Origin: Candidatus Levilactobacillus faecigallinarum
GTDB taxonomy: Bacteria > Bacillota > Bacilli > Lactobacillales > Lactobacillaceae
DNA: 64,000 nucleotides
Direction of reading: 5' to 3'
Assembly: GCA_019113985.1 (NCBI GenBank)
Contig: DXGJ01000023.1
Location: forward strand, 1-64,000
The notes under the pieces were generated by a model. That model made no database searches, had not been told where the DNA came from, and saw only the letters and a list, made by a program, of their open reading frames with translations. The translations under genes were made by a program, and so were the position numbers. Of this stretch, positions 16,754-24,475 are shown piece by piece (the first letter of the stretch is position 1; every line of letters begins with the position of its first letter).

Positions 16754-18175
16754 CTATTCAGCAATCAGCTTCCCGCCACCCGTTAAGGTGTAGGTCTTCC
16801 CGTTCAGCCACTTATTGGCACTGTTGCTCTTATCATAATAGACGTTATGCCCATTGGAATGGATGTGCTTCAATGCGCTCTTGGTGCTGACCAGCGCCGT
16901 AATATGGGAATCCTTGGTGACGGACCAGGTATTGTTCCCCTTGAGCGTCAGCGTGGTCTTCCCCGCGGTTGCAGCGTGGTTGATGGCCCCCGTTAGCTTG
17001 CTACCGGAGGTCAGGGCCAGTTTTAAGGTACTGCCCTTGGCCACTTCGACGTTGCCCTTTAGGGTTTGGTTCTTAGCGGTAAAGGTCAACTTACCCCCGT
17101 TACTCCCGCTAGTCCCCCAGCGATCACCGGCCAAACGAATCAAGACGTTCGACGCGTTGCTGAGTTTAACGTTGGTCAGGTTGATTTTTGCCGTGGTGTT
17201 GGTCACGTAAAATAGGGCGCCGGTGTGCGTAGAAGTCCCCTTCGACCCGTTCTTGACCGTTGACGTCAGGCTGCCATTGGTCATCGAGAAGACCGACGTA
17301 CCAACCTCGGCGTCCCCCGACATACTCTGGTATAGCATGACCCCATTATTTTTCTTTCCGGTCAGTTTCGAGTTCTTGACCGTAATACTGTTGGATCCTT
17401 CGATATCGGCGGCCTCGGCGCCCGTAGCGGTTCCGGTCACGTTAGTCGCCGTAATCTTCCCCGTCGAGTATAGGACCGGTGAGCCGTCGCCCGCAGTCTT
17501 TAGGGTCCCTTTATTCAGACTAACGGTCCCGCCGCCCCGGTCGGTCGCTAATGCGGCCGAATGACTGCCTTCAGTCGTAATGTTGGTATTGGTGGCGGTA
17601 ATCTTACCCTTATAGGTGGCGTCCAGTCCCCGCGAGGAACTCTTGGTGGTGTTGATGGTCGCATTCTTGACCGTCACGTTGGCCTGACTCCCAGTCGCGA
17701 AAATGGCGTTCGACCCAATCGACTTCGTGGTTTCGGTCAGCTTAGAAATGGTAGCTTTGCCGCCCTTGGTAACTAAGATACCGGCGTTTTGACCGAAGAA
17801 GTTACTGTTGTCCGTACTGGTGGTATTGCCCTGTTTGGTGACCTTGCTCCCGGTCAGGGTCAAGTTGCCGCCCTTTTTGACGTAAACCGCAGATTTGTTC
17901 GCGGTGGTTGACTGGATGGTCTGATTGCTCAGCTGCTTGGTCCCGGAAACGGTCGTGGTCCCCGAGAGCTTCGCGCTACTGCTGCTAGTCTGCCCCGGGG
18001 CACTGGTCCCGCTGGGCTTGCCACTGGGTTTCGTCCCACTCGGCTTGGTCTTGGCCATCGCCGGTTGGTCGGCTTGTTGCGATTGTTGCATGATTGTAGG
18101 GGCTGCTACTAAGCCCCCGAGAACCACGGCACTGGATAAAGCAATGGTAAGATTGCGTTTTGTGTTGGTTGTCAT
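16754..18175 (-). CDS. Secreted beta-helix repeat protein
   Basis: Product of 473 aa. A signal peptide (KRNLTIALSSAVVLGGLVAAPTIM) precedes a short P/S/G/T linker (KPSGTKPSGKPSG). A long region rich in T, S, N and G follows, with recurring short units such as ITATNTNITTEGS and ITVKNSKLTGK, as in right-handed parallel beta-helices (pectate-lyase-like adhesive domains). There is no LPXTG, LysM or choline anchor, so it may be released or loosely bound. AGGGAGGG precedes the ATG at 18175. An enzymatic role is not supported; adhesion is a guess. Confidence 0.75.
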   Translation of the reverse strand: MTTNTKRNLTIALSSAVVLGGLVAAPTIMQQSQQADQPAMAKTKPSGTKPSGKPSGTSAPGQTSSSSAKLSGTTTVSGTKQLSNQTIQSTTANKSAVYVKKGGNLTLTGSKVTKQGNTTSTDNSNFFGQNAGILVTKGGKATISKLTETTKSIGSNAIFATGSQANVTVKNATINTTKSSSRGLDATYKGKITATNTNITTEGSHSAALATDRGGGTVSLNKGTLKTAGDGSPVLYSTGKITATNVTGTATGAEAADIEGSNSITVKNSKLTGKKNNGVMLYQSMSGDAEVGTSVFSMTNGSLTSTVKNGSKGTSTHTGALFYVTNTTAKINLTNVKLSNASNVLIRLAGDRWGTSGSNGGKLTFTAKNQTLKGNVEVAKGSTLKLALTSGSKLTGAINHAATAGKTTLTLKGNNTWSVTKDSHITALVSTKSALKHIHSNGHNVYYDKSNSANKWLNGKTYTLTGGGKLIAE

Positions 18176-18309
18176 GAGAATACCCTCCCTTTGATCGTTC
18201 GGCATGACGATTGCTTTGCCTATCTTGGTTTTACCGTCCGAACCTTAAAACTAGCCGTGACTTAACCAAACCTTTGCAAACTTACCCCTTTCGCTCAAAA
18301 ATACTGCAG

Positions 18310-18344
18310 AAAAAAACGGACTGCCCAGCCAGGGGCAATCCGTT
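18310..18344 (-). terminator. Terminator of the 131-aa protein gene
   Basis: AACGGATTGCCC, short loop, GGGCAGTCCGTT and a T run on the reverse strand. Confidence 0.88.
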
Positions 18345-18362
18345 CATAAGTGTCGTTTGACG

Positions 18363-18758
18363 CTAATCAACCATCCGCCAATTGCCTTCATCGGCGCGCG
18401 AAATGTCGTTCAAGAATTTTAAAACCCGCTTAGCCCGGTCAGGCTGCTCCTGGTTCAGCCGGTTCAAGCCGGCTCCGGTTACCATCGGCGCACTCAGGCT
18501 GAAATTCTGGTCGTCCTGTTCACCGGTGGCAAAGGTCACGACGGTCTCGCCGGATTCAATCTTGGTGGTCACGAAGAACATGGTGAAATCGTCATCTTCT
18601 GTCATATAGGCAGGCATCGCCCAGATATCTGGTGCAATCTCCTGCATCTCACCATCTAAAAACTTAAATTCCTTATGATTGGCTTGGGTGACTGGTTGTT
18701 TCAGAACCAGGAGCATCTTGCCAAAATCGTCGTCACCTAACTGTAGTTGATCTTTCAT
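18363..18758 (-). CDS. Hypothetical cytoplasmic protein, 131 aa
   Basis: Not recognised. Acidic and soluble, without membrane segments, starting MKDQLQLGDDDFGKMLLVLKQPV and ending FLNDISRADEGNWRMVD. The ATG at 18758 follows GGGGG by about 10 nt and is preferred to the longer ORF start. Flanked by terminators on both sides, so it is a single-gene unit. Confidence 0.75.
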   Translation of the reverse strand: MKDQLQLGDDDFGKMLLVLKQPVTQANHKEFKFLDGEMQEIAPDIWAMPAYMTEDDDFTMFFVTTKIESGETVVTFATGEQDDQNFSLSAPMVTGAGLNRLNQEQPDRAKRVLKFLNDISRADEGNWRMVD

Positions 18759-18812
18759 GGATAAAAATCCCCCTTGAATGCTGGTTTGTCTGCCCATTAT
18801 ACCGCGGGAAGC

Positions 18813-18845
18813 AAAAAGACGCCACGGCCCATTGACCGTTGCGTC
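18813..18845 (-). terminator. Terminator of the downstream GNAT gene
   Basis: GACGCAACGG, loop, CCGTGGCGTC and five T on the reverse strand, between the two genes. Confidence 0.85.
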
Positions 18846-18862
18846 CCTATTTTAGATTAGCA

Positions 18863-19444
18863 TTAAACGCTGATTGGTTGTCCAATCTCCAGTTGCATGT
18901 GGTCGTAAACGTGATCACCGATCATCTGGGGCCCAGTCACCTGGTACCCCATCCGGTCATACAGCCGAAACGCCCCCGGGTTCTCCCGGTCGACGTTTAA
19001 GCCGATCACCGATTGCCGGTCACGCCGGGCATACAGTGGCAATGCTTGGAGCAATTGCCGACCAATCCCGTGACCCTGATAGGCCGGATCCACCGCCAGG
19101 GAGTCTAAGTACCACTCACCCGCGCTAGTCTCCGACTCAGCCTCATACGGCTCATCAAAGGCCGCACTCCGCGCTGTCAGGTCCGCCATTACATCATCCA
19201 CAATGTCTTCTCGTTCCCCGGGGTAGCCAAAGGCAACCCCGACAACTTGACCATTGGCCTCGGCCACCACCGTAGTTGCCGCTCCCGACAAGTATGTCGG
19301 GTTGCGGTACGCCGCCGTGATGACCTTCAGTAAGTCGGGGCCTGGAACGTCTTCCAGGTCGGTCAAAGCCATTTCATCGTAAATCAAGTTCATCAACGGC
19401 GCTATCTGAGGGGCGTCCGTTGGTCGAGCTTCTCGTATTATCAC
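18863..19444 (-). CDS. GNAT acetyltransferase with GTG start
   Basis: GNAT-family enzyme of 193 aa with IIREARPTDAPQIAPLMNLIYDEM, then the acetyl-CoA site LAVDPAYQGHGIGRQLLQALP and the closing GLNVDRENPGAFRLYDRMGYQV. The start is GTG, 6-7 nt after GGAGG. That ribosome site is the 3' arm of a perfect hairpin, so translation is probably controlled or weak. Substrate unknown. Confidence 0.88.
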   Translation of the reverse strand: MIIREARPTDAPQIAPLMNLIYDEMALTDLEDVPGPDLLKVITAAYRNPTYLSGAATTVVAEANGQVVGVAFGYPGEREDIVDDVMADLTARSAAFDEPYEAESETSAGEWYLDSLAVDPAYQGHGIGRQLLQALPLYARRDRQSVIGLNVDRENPGAFRLYDRMGYQVTGPQMIGDHVYDHMQLEIGQPISV

Positions 19445-19448
19445 AAAA

Positions 19449-19492
19449 AATCCTCCATTTCATCTAGTACATCACTAGATTAACGGAGGATT
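19449..19492 (-). promoter_or_regulatory. Hairpin covering the GNAT ribosome binding site
   Basis: On the reverse strand AATCCTCC pairs with GGAGGATT, and inside it ATCTAG pairs with CTAGAT. The 3' arm contains the whole ribosome binding site and runs into six T, so the hairpin could act as a terminator or as a cover on the start site. Confidence 0.7.
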
Positions 19493-19524
19493 GAAAAATT
19501 GTCAACGGATTTGCCAAATAGCGA

Positions 19525-19608
19525 TTAATGCGCTATTTTGCCTGCTGCCCGGTGACCAAAAACTAAGCCAAGCACGAACAGGGTACTAGCCGTAACCCAA
19601 GTACGCAT
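19525..19608 (-). CDS. Small membrane peptide, 27 aa
   Basis: Too short for the ORF track. It reads MRTWVTASTLFVLGLVFGHRAAGKIAH: one hydrophobic segment with a basic tail. AAGGGAG lies 7-8 nt before the ATG, and the gene starts 18 nt after the DUF1003 stop, so it is probably the last gene of that operon. The hairpin AAATAGCG-CATTAAT-CGCTATTT spans its stop codon. Function unknown. Confidence 0.6.
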   Translation of the reverse strand: MRTWVTASTLFVLGLVFGHRAAGKIAH

Positions 19609-19626
19609 GCTGAAACTCCCTTCGTG

Positions 19627-20376
19627 TTACCGTGTCGGTGGCGTCTTGTGTCCGGCCGCACGCAATTCTGCTAATTCTTGGCGAATCTCGCCAAGAATCT
19701 CCAACTGAAACCGTTCGATTTCCATGGTATGCGGGACCTGATTCTGCGCCAGGTGATCCACCTTGGCGTGTAATAGACGCAATTCGTGTTCGGATTTCAG
19801 GTTCACGTGATAGTCGTTCTCGGCCATCATGCGGTCCCGGTCCGCCGAACGGTTCTGGCTCATCATAATGATGGGCGCCTGAACCGCCGCCACACAACTA
19901 AGTACTAAATTTAACAGAATATAGGGGTAGTTGTCAAAGTTCACCCCAAAAAGGTGCAGGCCGTTGATGATCATCCAGCTTAGCAGGACGAACATAAACA
20001 CCAGGATAAAGCCCCAAGAACCGCCGAAACGGGCCACGTCGTCGGAGACCTTTTGGCCAAACGTCAAGTTATCGTTCAAGACCTCGTTCACATCAATAAT
20101 GTCATAATCATCGCTTTGTAGGGCCCGGGTCAGCTTCTGGTTGATCTTCTTGGTCTGCTTGAGGTCCGCGTTGATCATCGAATCCACCCGTTCCAAGCGA
20201 TACTTCAACAGATGATGGCCACAGATATAGTCGGTCGCCTTGGCCTGAGGATAATCCCGCTTAATGCGGTTCCGCAGTCCGGGGTCCAATTCCGTTAACT
20301 GTAAACTGGTCTCCATGGAAATGGATTCCCCATCGACCAGGCAGGTCAACCCGGCCGTCGTTGCTTGTTCCGCCAT
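19627..20376 (-). CDS. DUF1003 membrane protein
   Basis: Protein of 249 aa of the DUF1003 family: a soluble N-terminal region (residues 1-115), two membrane segments (WGFILVFMFVLLSWMIINGL and PYILLNLVLSCVAAVQAPIIMM), then a C-terminal coiled region with HELRLLHAKVDHLAQ. Residues DPYPYI-type after the first segment are replaced by NFDNYPYILLNL. It starts one base after the RluD-type stop, so the two are co-translated. The biochemical role is not known. Confidence 0.88.
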   Translation of the reverse strand: MAEQATTAGLTCLVDGESISMETSLQLTELDPGLRNRIKRDYPQAKATDYICGHHLLKYRLERVDSMINADLKQTKKINQKLTRALQSDDYDIIDVNEVLNDNLTFGQKVSDDVARFGGSWGFILVFMFVLLSWMIINGLHLFGVNFDNYPYILLNLVLSCVAAVQAPIIMMSQNRSADRDRMMAENDYHVNLKSEHELRLLHAKVDHLAQNQVPHTMEIERFQLEILGEIRQELAELRAAGHKTPPTR

Positions 20377-20377
20377 C

Positions 20378-21277
20378 CTAATTGCCTCCTTGCTCCGCCC
20401 TCAAGGCGGTCACCAATGCTTGCCAGTCAGCAGGGACTGGACTGTTAAACGTCCGCTGTTCGTGGGTAAACGGGTCCTCAAACGTTAGGCTTGCCGCGTG
20501 CAGCGCCTGCCGCGTCATCCCCGCTAATTCTGGCCCCTGATACAGGCCATCCCCCACTAAGGGATGATCCAACCAGGCAAAGTGGGCCCGAATCTGGTGC
20601 GTCCGGCCCGTATGGAGTTTCACGCGCACCACCGTCGCCTGGGGAAAGCGTTCTTCGACCCAGTACTCGGTCTTGGCGGCCTTGCCATCAGGCGACACCA
20701 TCTGGTTATACCCGGTGGGGTCGGAAGCCAAGGGCTGGTCAATAATGCCGTGGTCGTCTGGGAGCTGGCCACTAACCACCGCTAGGTATCGCTTGTCCAC
20801 GGCATGTTCAGCCTGGAGTTGACTGGCCAGACTATTGGCTAGCCGGTGGCGGGCCACCCAGACCAAACCACTGGTGAAGCGGTCTAAGCGTGTGACGATG
20901 TGGGGAATCTGGTTCTCAGACTGTTCGGCGATTAGGTAGCCCTTGATGCGGTTGACTAGGGTATCCGTGCGATTTGCCGGTCCCGGAACCACATTGAGGC
21001 CCGCGGGCTTGTCGATCACTAACCAGTCGCGGTTGGCAAACAGGACGTTGATGGGCTGGTCGCTCACGGCTACGGCCGAATCGGCCTGTTCGGCGGGCAA
21101 GGTCACCCCGACGTGGTCGCCGACGGCCAGGTCGACCGCTGGCGTGACCACCTGGTCGTTGACCCGGATGATGCCCTGCTTCTTCAGGTCATTAAAGACC
21201 CGGTGACTGACCCCCTGTTGCGCCAGAAATCGTTTCAGACTGGTGACCGGCGTGGTCACGGTCCAGGTTAACTCCAT
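20378..21277 (-). CDS. RluD-family pseudouridine synthase
   Basis: RNA pseudouridine synthase of 299 aa. An N-terminal S4-like domain (SLKRFLAQQGVSHRVFNDLKKQG) precedes the catalytic domain with HIVTRLDRFTSGLVWVARH (catalytic Asp in RLDRFTSG) and KLHTGRTHQIRAHFAWLDHPLVGD. Which rRNA or tRNA site it modifies is not readable. The ATG at 21277 follows GGAAAGGAAG; the longer ORF start lacks a ribosome site. Confidence 0.94.
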   Translation of the reverse strand: MELTWTVTTPVTSLKRFLAQQGVSHRVFNDLKKQGIIRVNDQVVTPAVDLAVGDHVGVTLPAEQADSAVAVSDQPINVLFANRDWLVIDKPAGLNVVPGPANRTDTLVNRIKGYLIAEQSENQIPHIVTRLDRFTSGLVWVARHRLANSLASQLQAEHAVDKRYLAVVSGQLPDDHGIIDQPLASDPTGYNQMVSPDGKAAKTEYWVEERFPQATVVRVKLHTGRTHQIRAHFAWLDHPLVGDGLYQGPELAGMTRQALHAASLTFEDPFTHEQRTFNSPVPADWQALVTALRAEQGGN

Positions 21278-21443
21278 TGAAAGTCTTCCTTTCCTGTTTC
21301 TACTATAATAATGACTATCTTTTGTAAACGTTGTCCGGATTGAATTTCCTCTATATTTTAACATAACGTAAAATTTGAAGGAAAACTTTTCCATTTACTA
21401 GGCGAAACTAGTTATAATGGAAGAAATAAAGGGGGAGTGCAGC

Positions 21444-21629
21444 ATGTTATTAAAGAATGTGGTACCCGGAACACTGATTGCCGTTATCGGCGTCGCCTTT
21501 TTGATTTTTGTTCTGGCCAAGTTACTGCCAAAGACCAAGGCCGACCATGACGCACACGTCTTGGCTTGGATCTACTTCGCGGTCAGTCTGGGAATCATCG
21601 GCATGGGGAGCTGGATTTTCGTGGCTTAA
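21444..21629 (+). CDS. Small two-segment membrane protein, 61 aa
   Basis: MLLKNVVPGTLIAVIGVAFLIFVLAKLLP, a charged loop (KTKADHDAH), then a second hydrophobic segment. GGGGGAG precedes the ATG at 21444. It is followed at once by a terminator, so it is a real single gene. Function unknown. Confidence 0.75.
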   Translation: MLLKNVVPGTLIAVIGVAFLIFVLAKLLPKTKADHDAHVLAWIYFAVSLGIIGMGSWIFVA

Positions 21630-21639
21630 TCGCCTCTAC

Positions 21640-21671
21640 AAGGACACCGGTAACGCTACCGGGGCCTTTTT
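21640..21671 (+). terminator. Terminator of the 61-aa gene
   Basis: AAGGACACCGGTA and TACCGGGGCCTT arms, followed by five T. Confidence 0.82.
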
Positions 21672-21676
21672 CAAAA

Positions 21677-21714
21677 AACCGTCTCAGACACCCGTTAAGG
21701 TGTCCGGGACGGTT
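21677..21714 (-). terminator. Terminator of the 140-aa protein gene
   Basis: AACCGTCCCGGACACC and GGTGTCTGAGACGGTT, then six T on the reverse strand. Confidence 0.88.
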
Positions 21715-21719
21715 TTGCT

Positions 21720-22142
21720 TTATCCGGGATTAATCTGGTCGATGCCTTTGATTCGGAGGTCGGCTAAGCTGGTCAGGGGCGCCGGATAGCGCATGATCAG
21801 CCGCGTGAGACCCTGAACTTCCTTGACCTGGAGCATCTGGCACTGGACCAAAATGGCCACATCAGCGTCGAATTCAGCTCGGTCCGTGTTGTCCCAGTCA
21901 CGGGCGAAGGTGTCCTCGTGGACCACCGCATACGGCACGTGGGTCTTTTTGGTGGTCTTGTTGCCGTAGAGCGCGTGGAACAGGATAACGCCCCAGCGTT
22001 GCCCCGCCCGCGCCGTTAAGGTCGCAAACTTATCCGGGTCGGTCTTCTGAACGTTGGCTGGACTGACCATGATGAAGGAGGCATTGGGGTCGGGATTGAT
22101 GGTTTTCAGGTAGGCGAAATAATCGCGGTATTTTCGTTGCAT
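21720..22142 (-). CDS. Hypothetical protein, 140 aa
   Basis: Not recognised. Soluble protein starting MQRKYRDYFAYLKTINPDPNASFIMVSPANVQ, without signal or membrane segments. GAGAGG precedes the ATG at 22142; the ORF track start is 35 codons too long. Terminators lie on both sides. Confidence 0.75.
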   Translation of the reverse strand: MQRKYRDYFAYLKTINPDPNASFIMVSPANVQKTDPDKFATLTARAGQRWGVILFHALYGNKTTKKTHVPYAVVHEDTFARDWDNTDRAEFDADVAILVQCQMLQVKEVQGLTRLIMRYPAPLTSLADLRIKGIDQINPG

Positions 22143-22223
22143 GTCTAATATCCTCTCTTGACACAAAATAACGGTATCTTCTTTATACCCTATTTGGGCA
22201 AATCCTGCAAAGTCACTGCTAAC

Positions 22224-22263
22224 AAAAAGGGTTCCGGAAATCGTCATTGATCTCCGGAACCCC
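22224..22263 (-). terminator. Terminator of the araBDA operon
   Basis: GGGTTCCGGA...TCCGGAACCC stem followed by five T on the reverse strand, 14 bp after the araA stop. Confidence 0.9.
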
Positions 22264-22276
22264 TTTAATTTTAAGC

Positions 22277-23701
22277 TTACTTGATGAAGGCCTTGTTCAT
22301 GTTAACCATGGTAGCAAAGTCTTCCATCTGTTCCAAAGTCAAGGCAAAGGACAGCATGGTGTGGTGACCACCACCGGCCTGCATCCAAGCCAAGGCACCG
22401 TTCTTCAAGCCAGCCTTTGGCGTCCAAAGTTGCTTAGCAACTGGCAGGTTAGGCGTTTCAGCTTCTGGCTTGTGGGCAGCAACTTCGTAGCCAATCATCT
22501 TGAAGTCGTCACGGAAGTCGGAAACCGTCACATCAATGGCGTCACCTTCGGAACCAGTGAAGACCAGCCGAGCTGGGTCAGCCTTACCACCAATGTCCAA
22601 TGGGTGAACTTCAACCCGTGGCTTGTCGCTGGCAATCGATGGGTCGACTTCGAGCATGTGGGAACCCAGGATGGCTTCGTGGCCCTTCCGCAGATCCAAC
22701 GTGTAGTCTTCCATGAAGGCCGTTTGCTTGTTGTGGGACATGATCTTCATGACCCGGCCCAAGGCAGCGGTCTTCCAGTCACCTTCGGCACCGAAGCCGT
22801 AGCCGTCGCGAATCAAGAGTTGGGCAGCTAAGCCGGGTAATTGTTCCATGCCGTAAAGGTCTTCGAAGTTGGTGGTAAAGGCCGTGTAACCGCCCTTTTC
22901 CAAGAAATGCTTGATACCTAAATATTGTTGTAATTGAACACGAACGGAATGCTTGTAGGTTTCGGCATCGTTGTCGCCCTGAACCATTTCGTAACGGGAT
23001 TCCAAGTCGGCGTATTCCTTGTCAACGTCGGCGTCATTGACGGCGTTGATCTCCTTGACCAGGTCACCGATACCGTAGTAGTCGACCGTCCAGCCCATTT
23101 GAATCTGTGCTTGGACCTTGTCGCCTTCGGTAACGGCCACGTTCCGCATGGTATCACCAAAGCGGGCAACCTTGACCTTGAAGCTTTCGTTGTACGCAAC
23201 GGCAACGTCTTCCCAACGCGCGATTTCGTCTTGGACTTCAGCGTCACCCCAGTAACCGTAAACAATCTTGTTGTTCTTCTGGAGACGGGCGTTGATGTAG
23301 GCGTATTCGCGGTCACCATGGGCACTTTGGTTCAAGTTCATGTAGTCAAAGTCAATGGTATCGTAAGGGATGTTGTTTAAGTATTGGGTTGCTAAGTGCA
23401 ACAATGGCTTTTGCAGTAATTCCGTCCCACGGATCCAGTTTTTGGCTGGGGAGAAGGTGTGCATCCAGGTAATCACACCGGCAACCTTGTCGTTGTAGTT
23501 AACTTCCTTCATGAACTTGGTGATGCCGTCGGCCGTGGTCATAACGTCCTTGAAGACCACCTTGTAAGGTAACTTGCCACTAGCGTTTAACTTGTCGGCG
23601 ATGTCTTGGGCATCCTTGGCAACTGACTTTAATTGTTCTTCACCGTACAGGTGTTGACTACCGGTGACAAACCAAAATTCGTAATCTGGAACTGATAACA
23701 T
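22277..23701 (-). CDS. araA: L-arabinose isomerase
   Basis: Converts L-arabinose to L-ribulose, the first step of arabinose use. It is 474 aa, the normal length, with the family start [16 protein letters not shown], the metal-site stretches [38 protein letters not shown] and [11 protein letters not shown], and a C-terminal [20 protein letters not shown] lies upstream. It is the third gene of araB-araD-araA, under the araB promoter. Cytoplasmic; Mn2+ dependent in characterised relatives. Confidence 0.98.
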   Translation of the reverse strand: MLSVPDYEFWFVTGSQHLYGEEQLKSVAKDAQDIADKLNASGKLPYKVVFKDVMTTADGITKFMKEVNYNDKVAGVITWMHTFSPAKNWIRGTELLQKPLLHLATQYLNNIPYDTIDFDYMNLNQSAHGDREYAYINARLQKNNKIVYGYWGDAEVQDEIARWEDVAVAYNESFKVKVARFGDTMRNVAVTEGDKVQAQIQMGWTVDYYGIGDLVKEINAVNDADVDKEYADLESRYEMVQGDNDAETYKHSVRVQLQQYLGIKHFLEKGGYTAFTTNFEDLYGMEQLPGLAAQLLIRDGYGFGAEGDWKTAALGRVMKIMSHNKQTAFMEDYTLDLRKGHEAILGSHMLEVDPSIASDKPRVEVHPLDIGGKADPARLVFTGSEGDAIDVTVSDFRDDFKMIGYEVAAHKPEAETPNLPVAKQLWTPKAGLKNGALAWMQAGGGHHTMLSFALTLEQMEDFATMVNMNKAFIK

Positions 23702-23746
23702 AACAGAAACACTCCTTTTAAATGTGGTTGTTAGATTTAAGAAACG

Positions 23747-24475
23747 TTATTCGCGCACCGCGTGGTCTTGCGACTTCGCGTTGTTTTGCCCGTAGTAAGC
23801 GTTGGCCCCGTGCTTACGGTAGTAATGCTTGTCGAGCAGGTATTGTGGTAATTCGGAGTTGGCCCGCGTCAATTGCAACGTGTGGTAATCCTCACCCGCA
23901 ACGACCTCCAAGACCTTGGCATTGTACACGGCCTTGTGTGGCGTTGGGCCCCAAGCAAAGGGACCGTGTTGGCTGACCAGAGCGGCCGGCGTTGCTTCGT
24001 AGTCCAGACCGCGTTCCTTGAAGGTCTTGACGATGGTCTTCCCAGTGTTGCCTTCGTAGTCCTCTTCGATCTCTTCCTTAGTCAGGGCGTCCGCAGCGGG
24101 TACGTCGGTGAAGAAGGTGTCGGCGTGGGTGGTGTTCATCGCGGGGATGTCCATCTTCGCAGCCGCGAAGGAGACGGCCCAAGGCGAGTGGGTGTGCACG
24201 ATGCCCCCGATGTTTGGGAAGGCGTTGTACAGGACCGTGTGGGTTGGGGTGTCGCTGGACGGGTTCATGTTCCCTTCAACCACTTCACCCTTCAGGTTCA
24301 CAACCACCATGTCGCTAGGCTTTAGGTCGTTGTAGTCCACCCCGGAAGGCTTGATGACGAAGAGGCCCTTGTCCCGGTCGATACCGGAAACGTTGCCCCA
24401 GGTGAAGGTCACCAGGTCCAGTTGTGGTAATTCCATGTTGGCATCGTAAACCTCTGCCTTTAACTTATCTAACAT
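23747..24475 (-). CDS. araD: L-ribulose-5-phosphate 4-epimerase
   Basis: Converts L-ribulose-5-P to D-xylulose-5-P, which then enters phosphoketolase. A class II aldolase-fold protein of 242 aa with TFTWGNVSGIDRDKGLFVIKPSGVDY, the metal-binding HTHSPWAVSFAA pair of histidines, and a third His in LVSQHGPFAWG. Its start overlaps the end of araB by 11 nt, with GGAG inside araB, so translation is coupled. Confidence 0.97.
   Translation of the reverse strand: MLDKLKAEVYDANMELPQLDLVTFTWGNVSGIDRDKGLFVIKPSGVDYNDLKPSDMVVVNLKGEVVEGNMNPSSDTPTHTVLYNAFPNIGGIVHTHSPWAVSFAAAKMDIPAMNTTHADTFFTDVPAADALTKEEIEEDYEGNTGKTIVKTFKERGLDYEATPAALVSQHGPFAWGPTPHKAVYNAKVLEVVAGEDYHTLQLTRANSELPQYLLDKHYYRKHGANAYYGQNNAKSQDHAVRE

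Noticed and set aside
19449-19492. T-box or other riboswitch before the GNAT gene
   Set aside because: Only one short stem-loop is present; no T-box core or aptamer signature.
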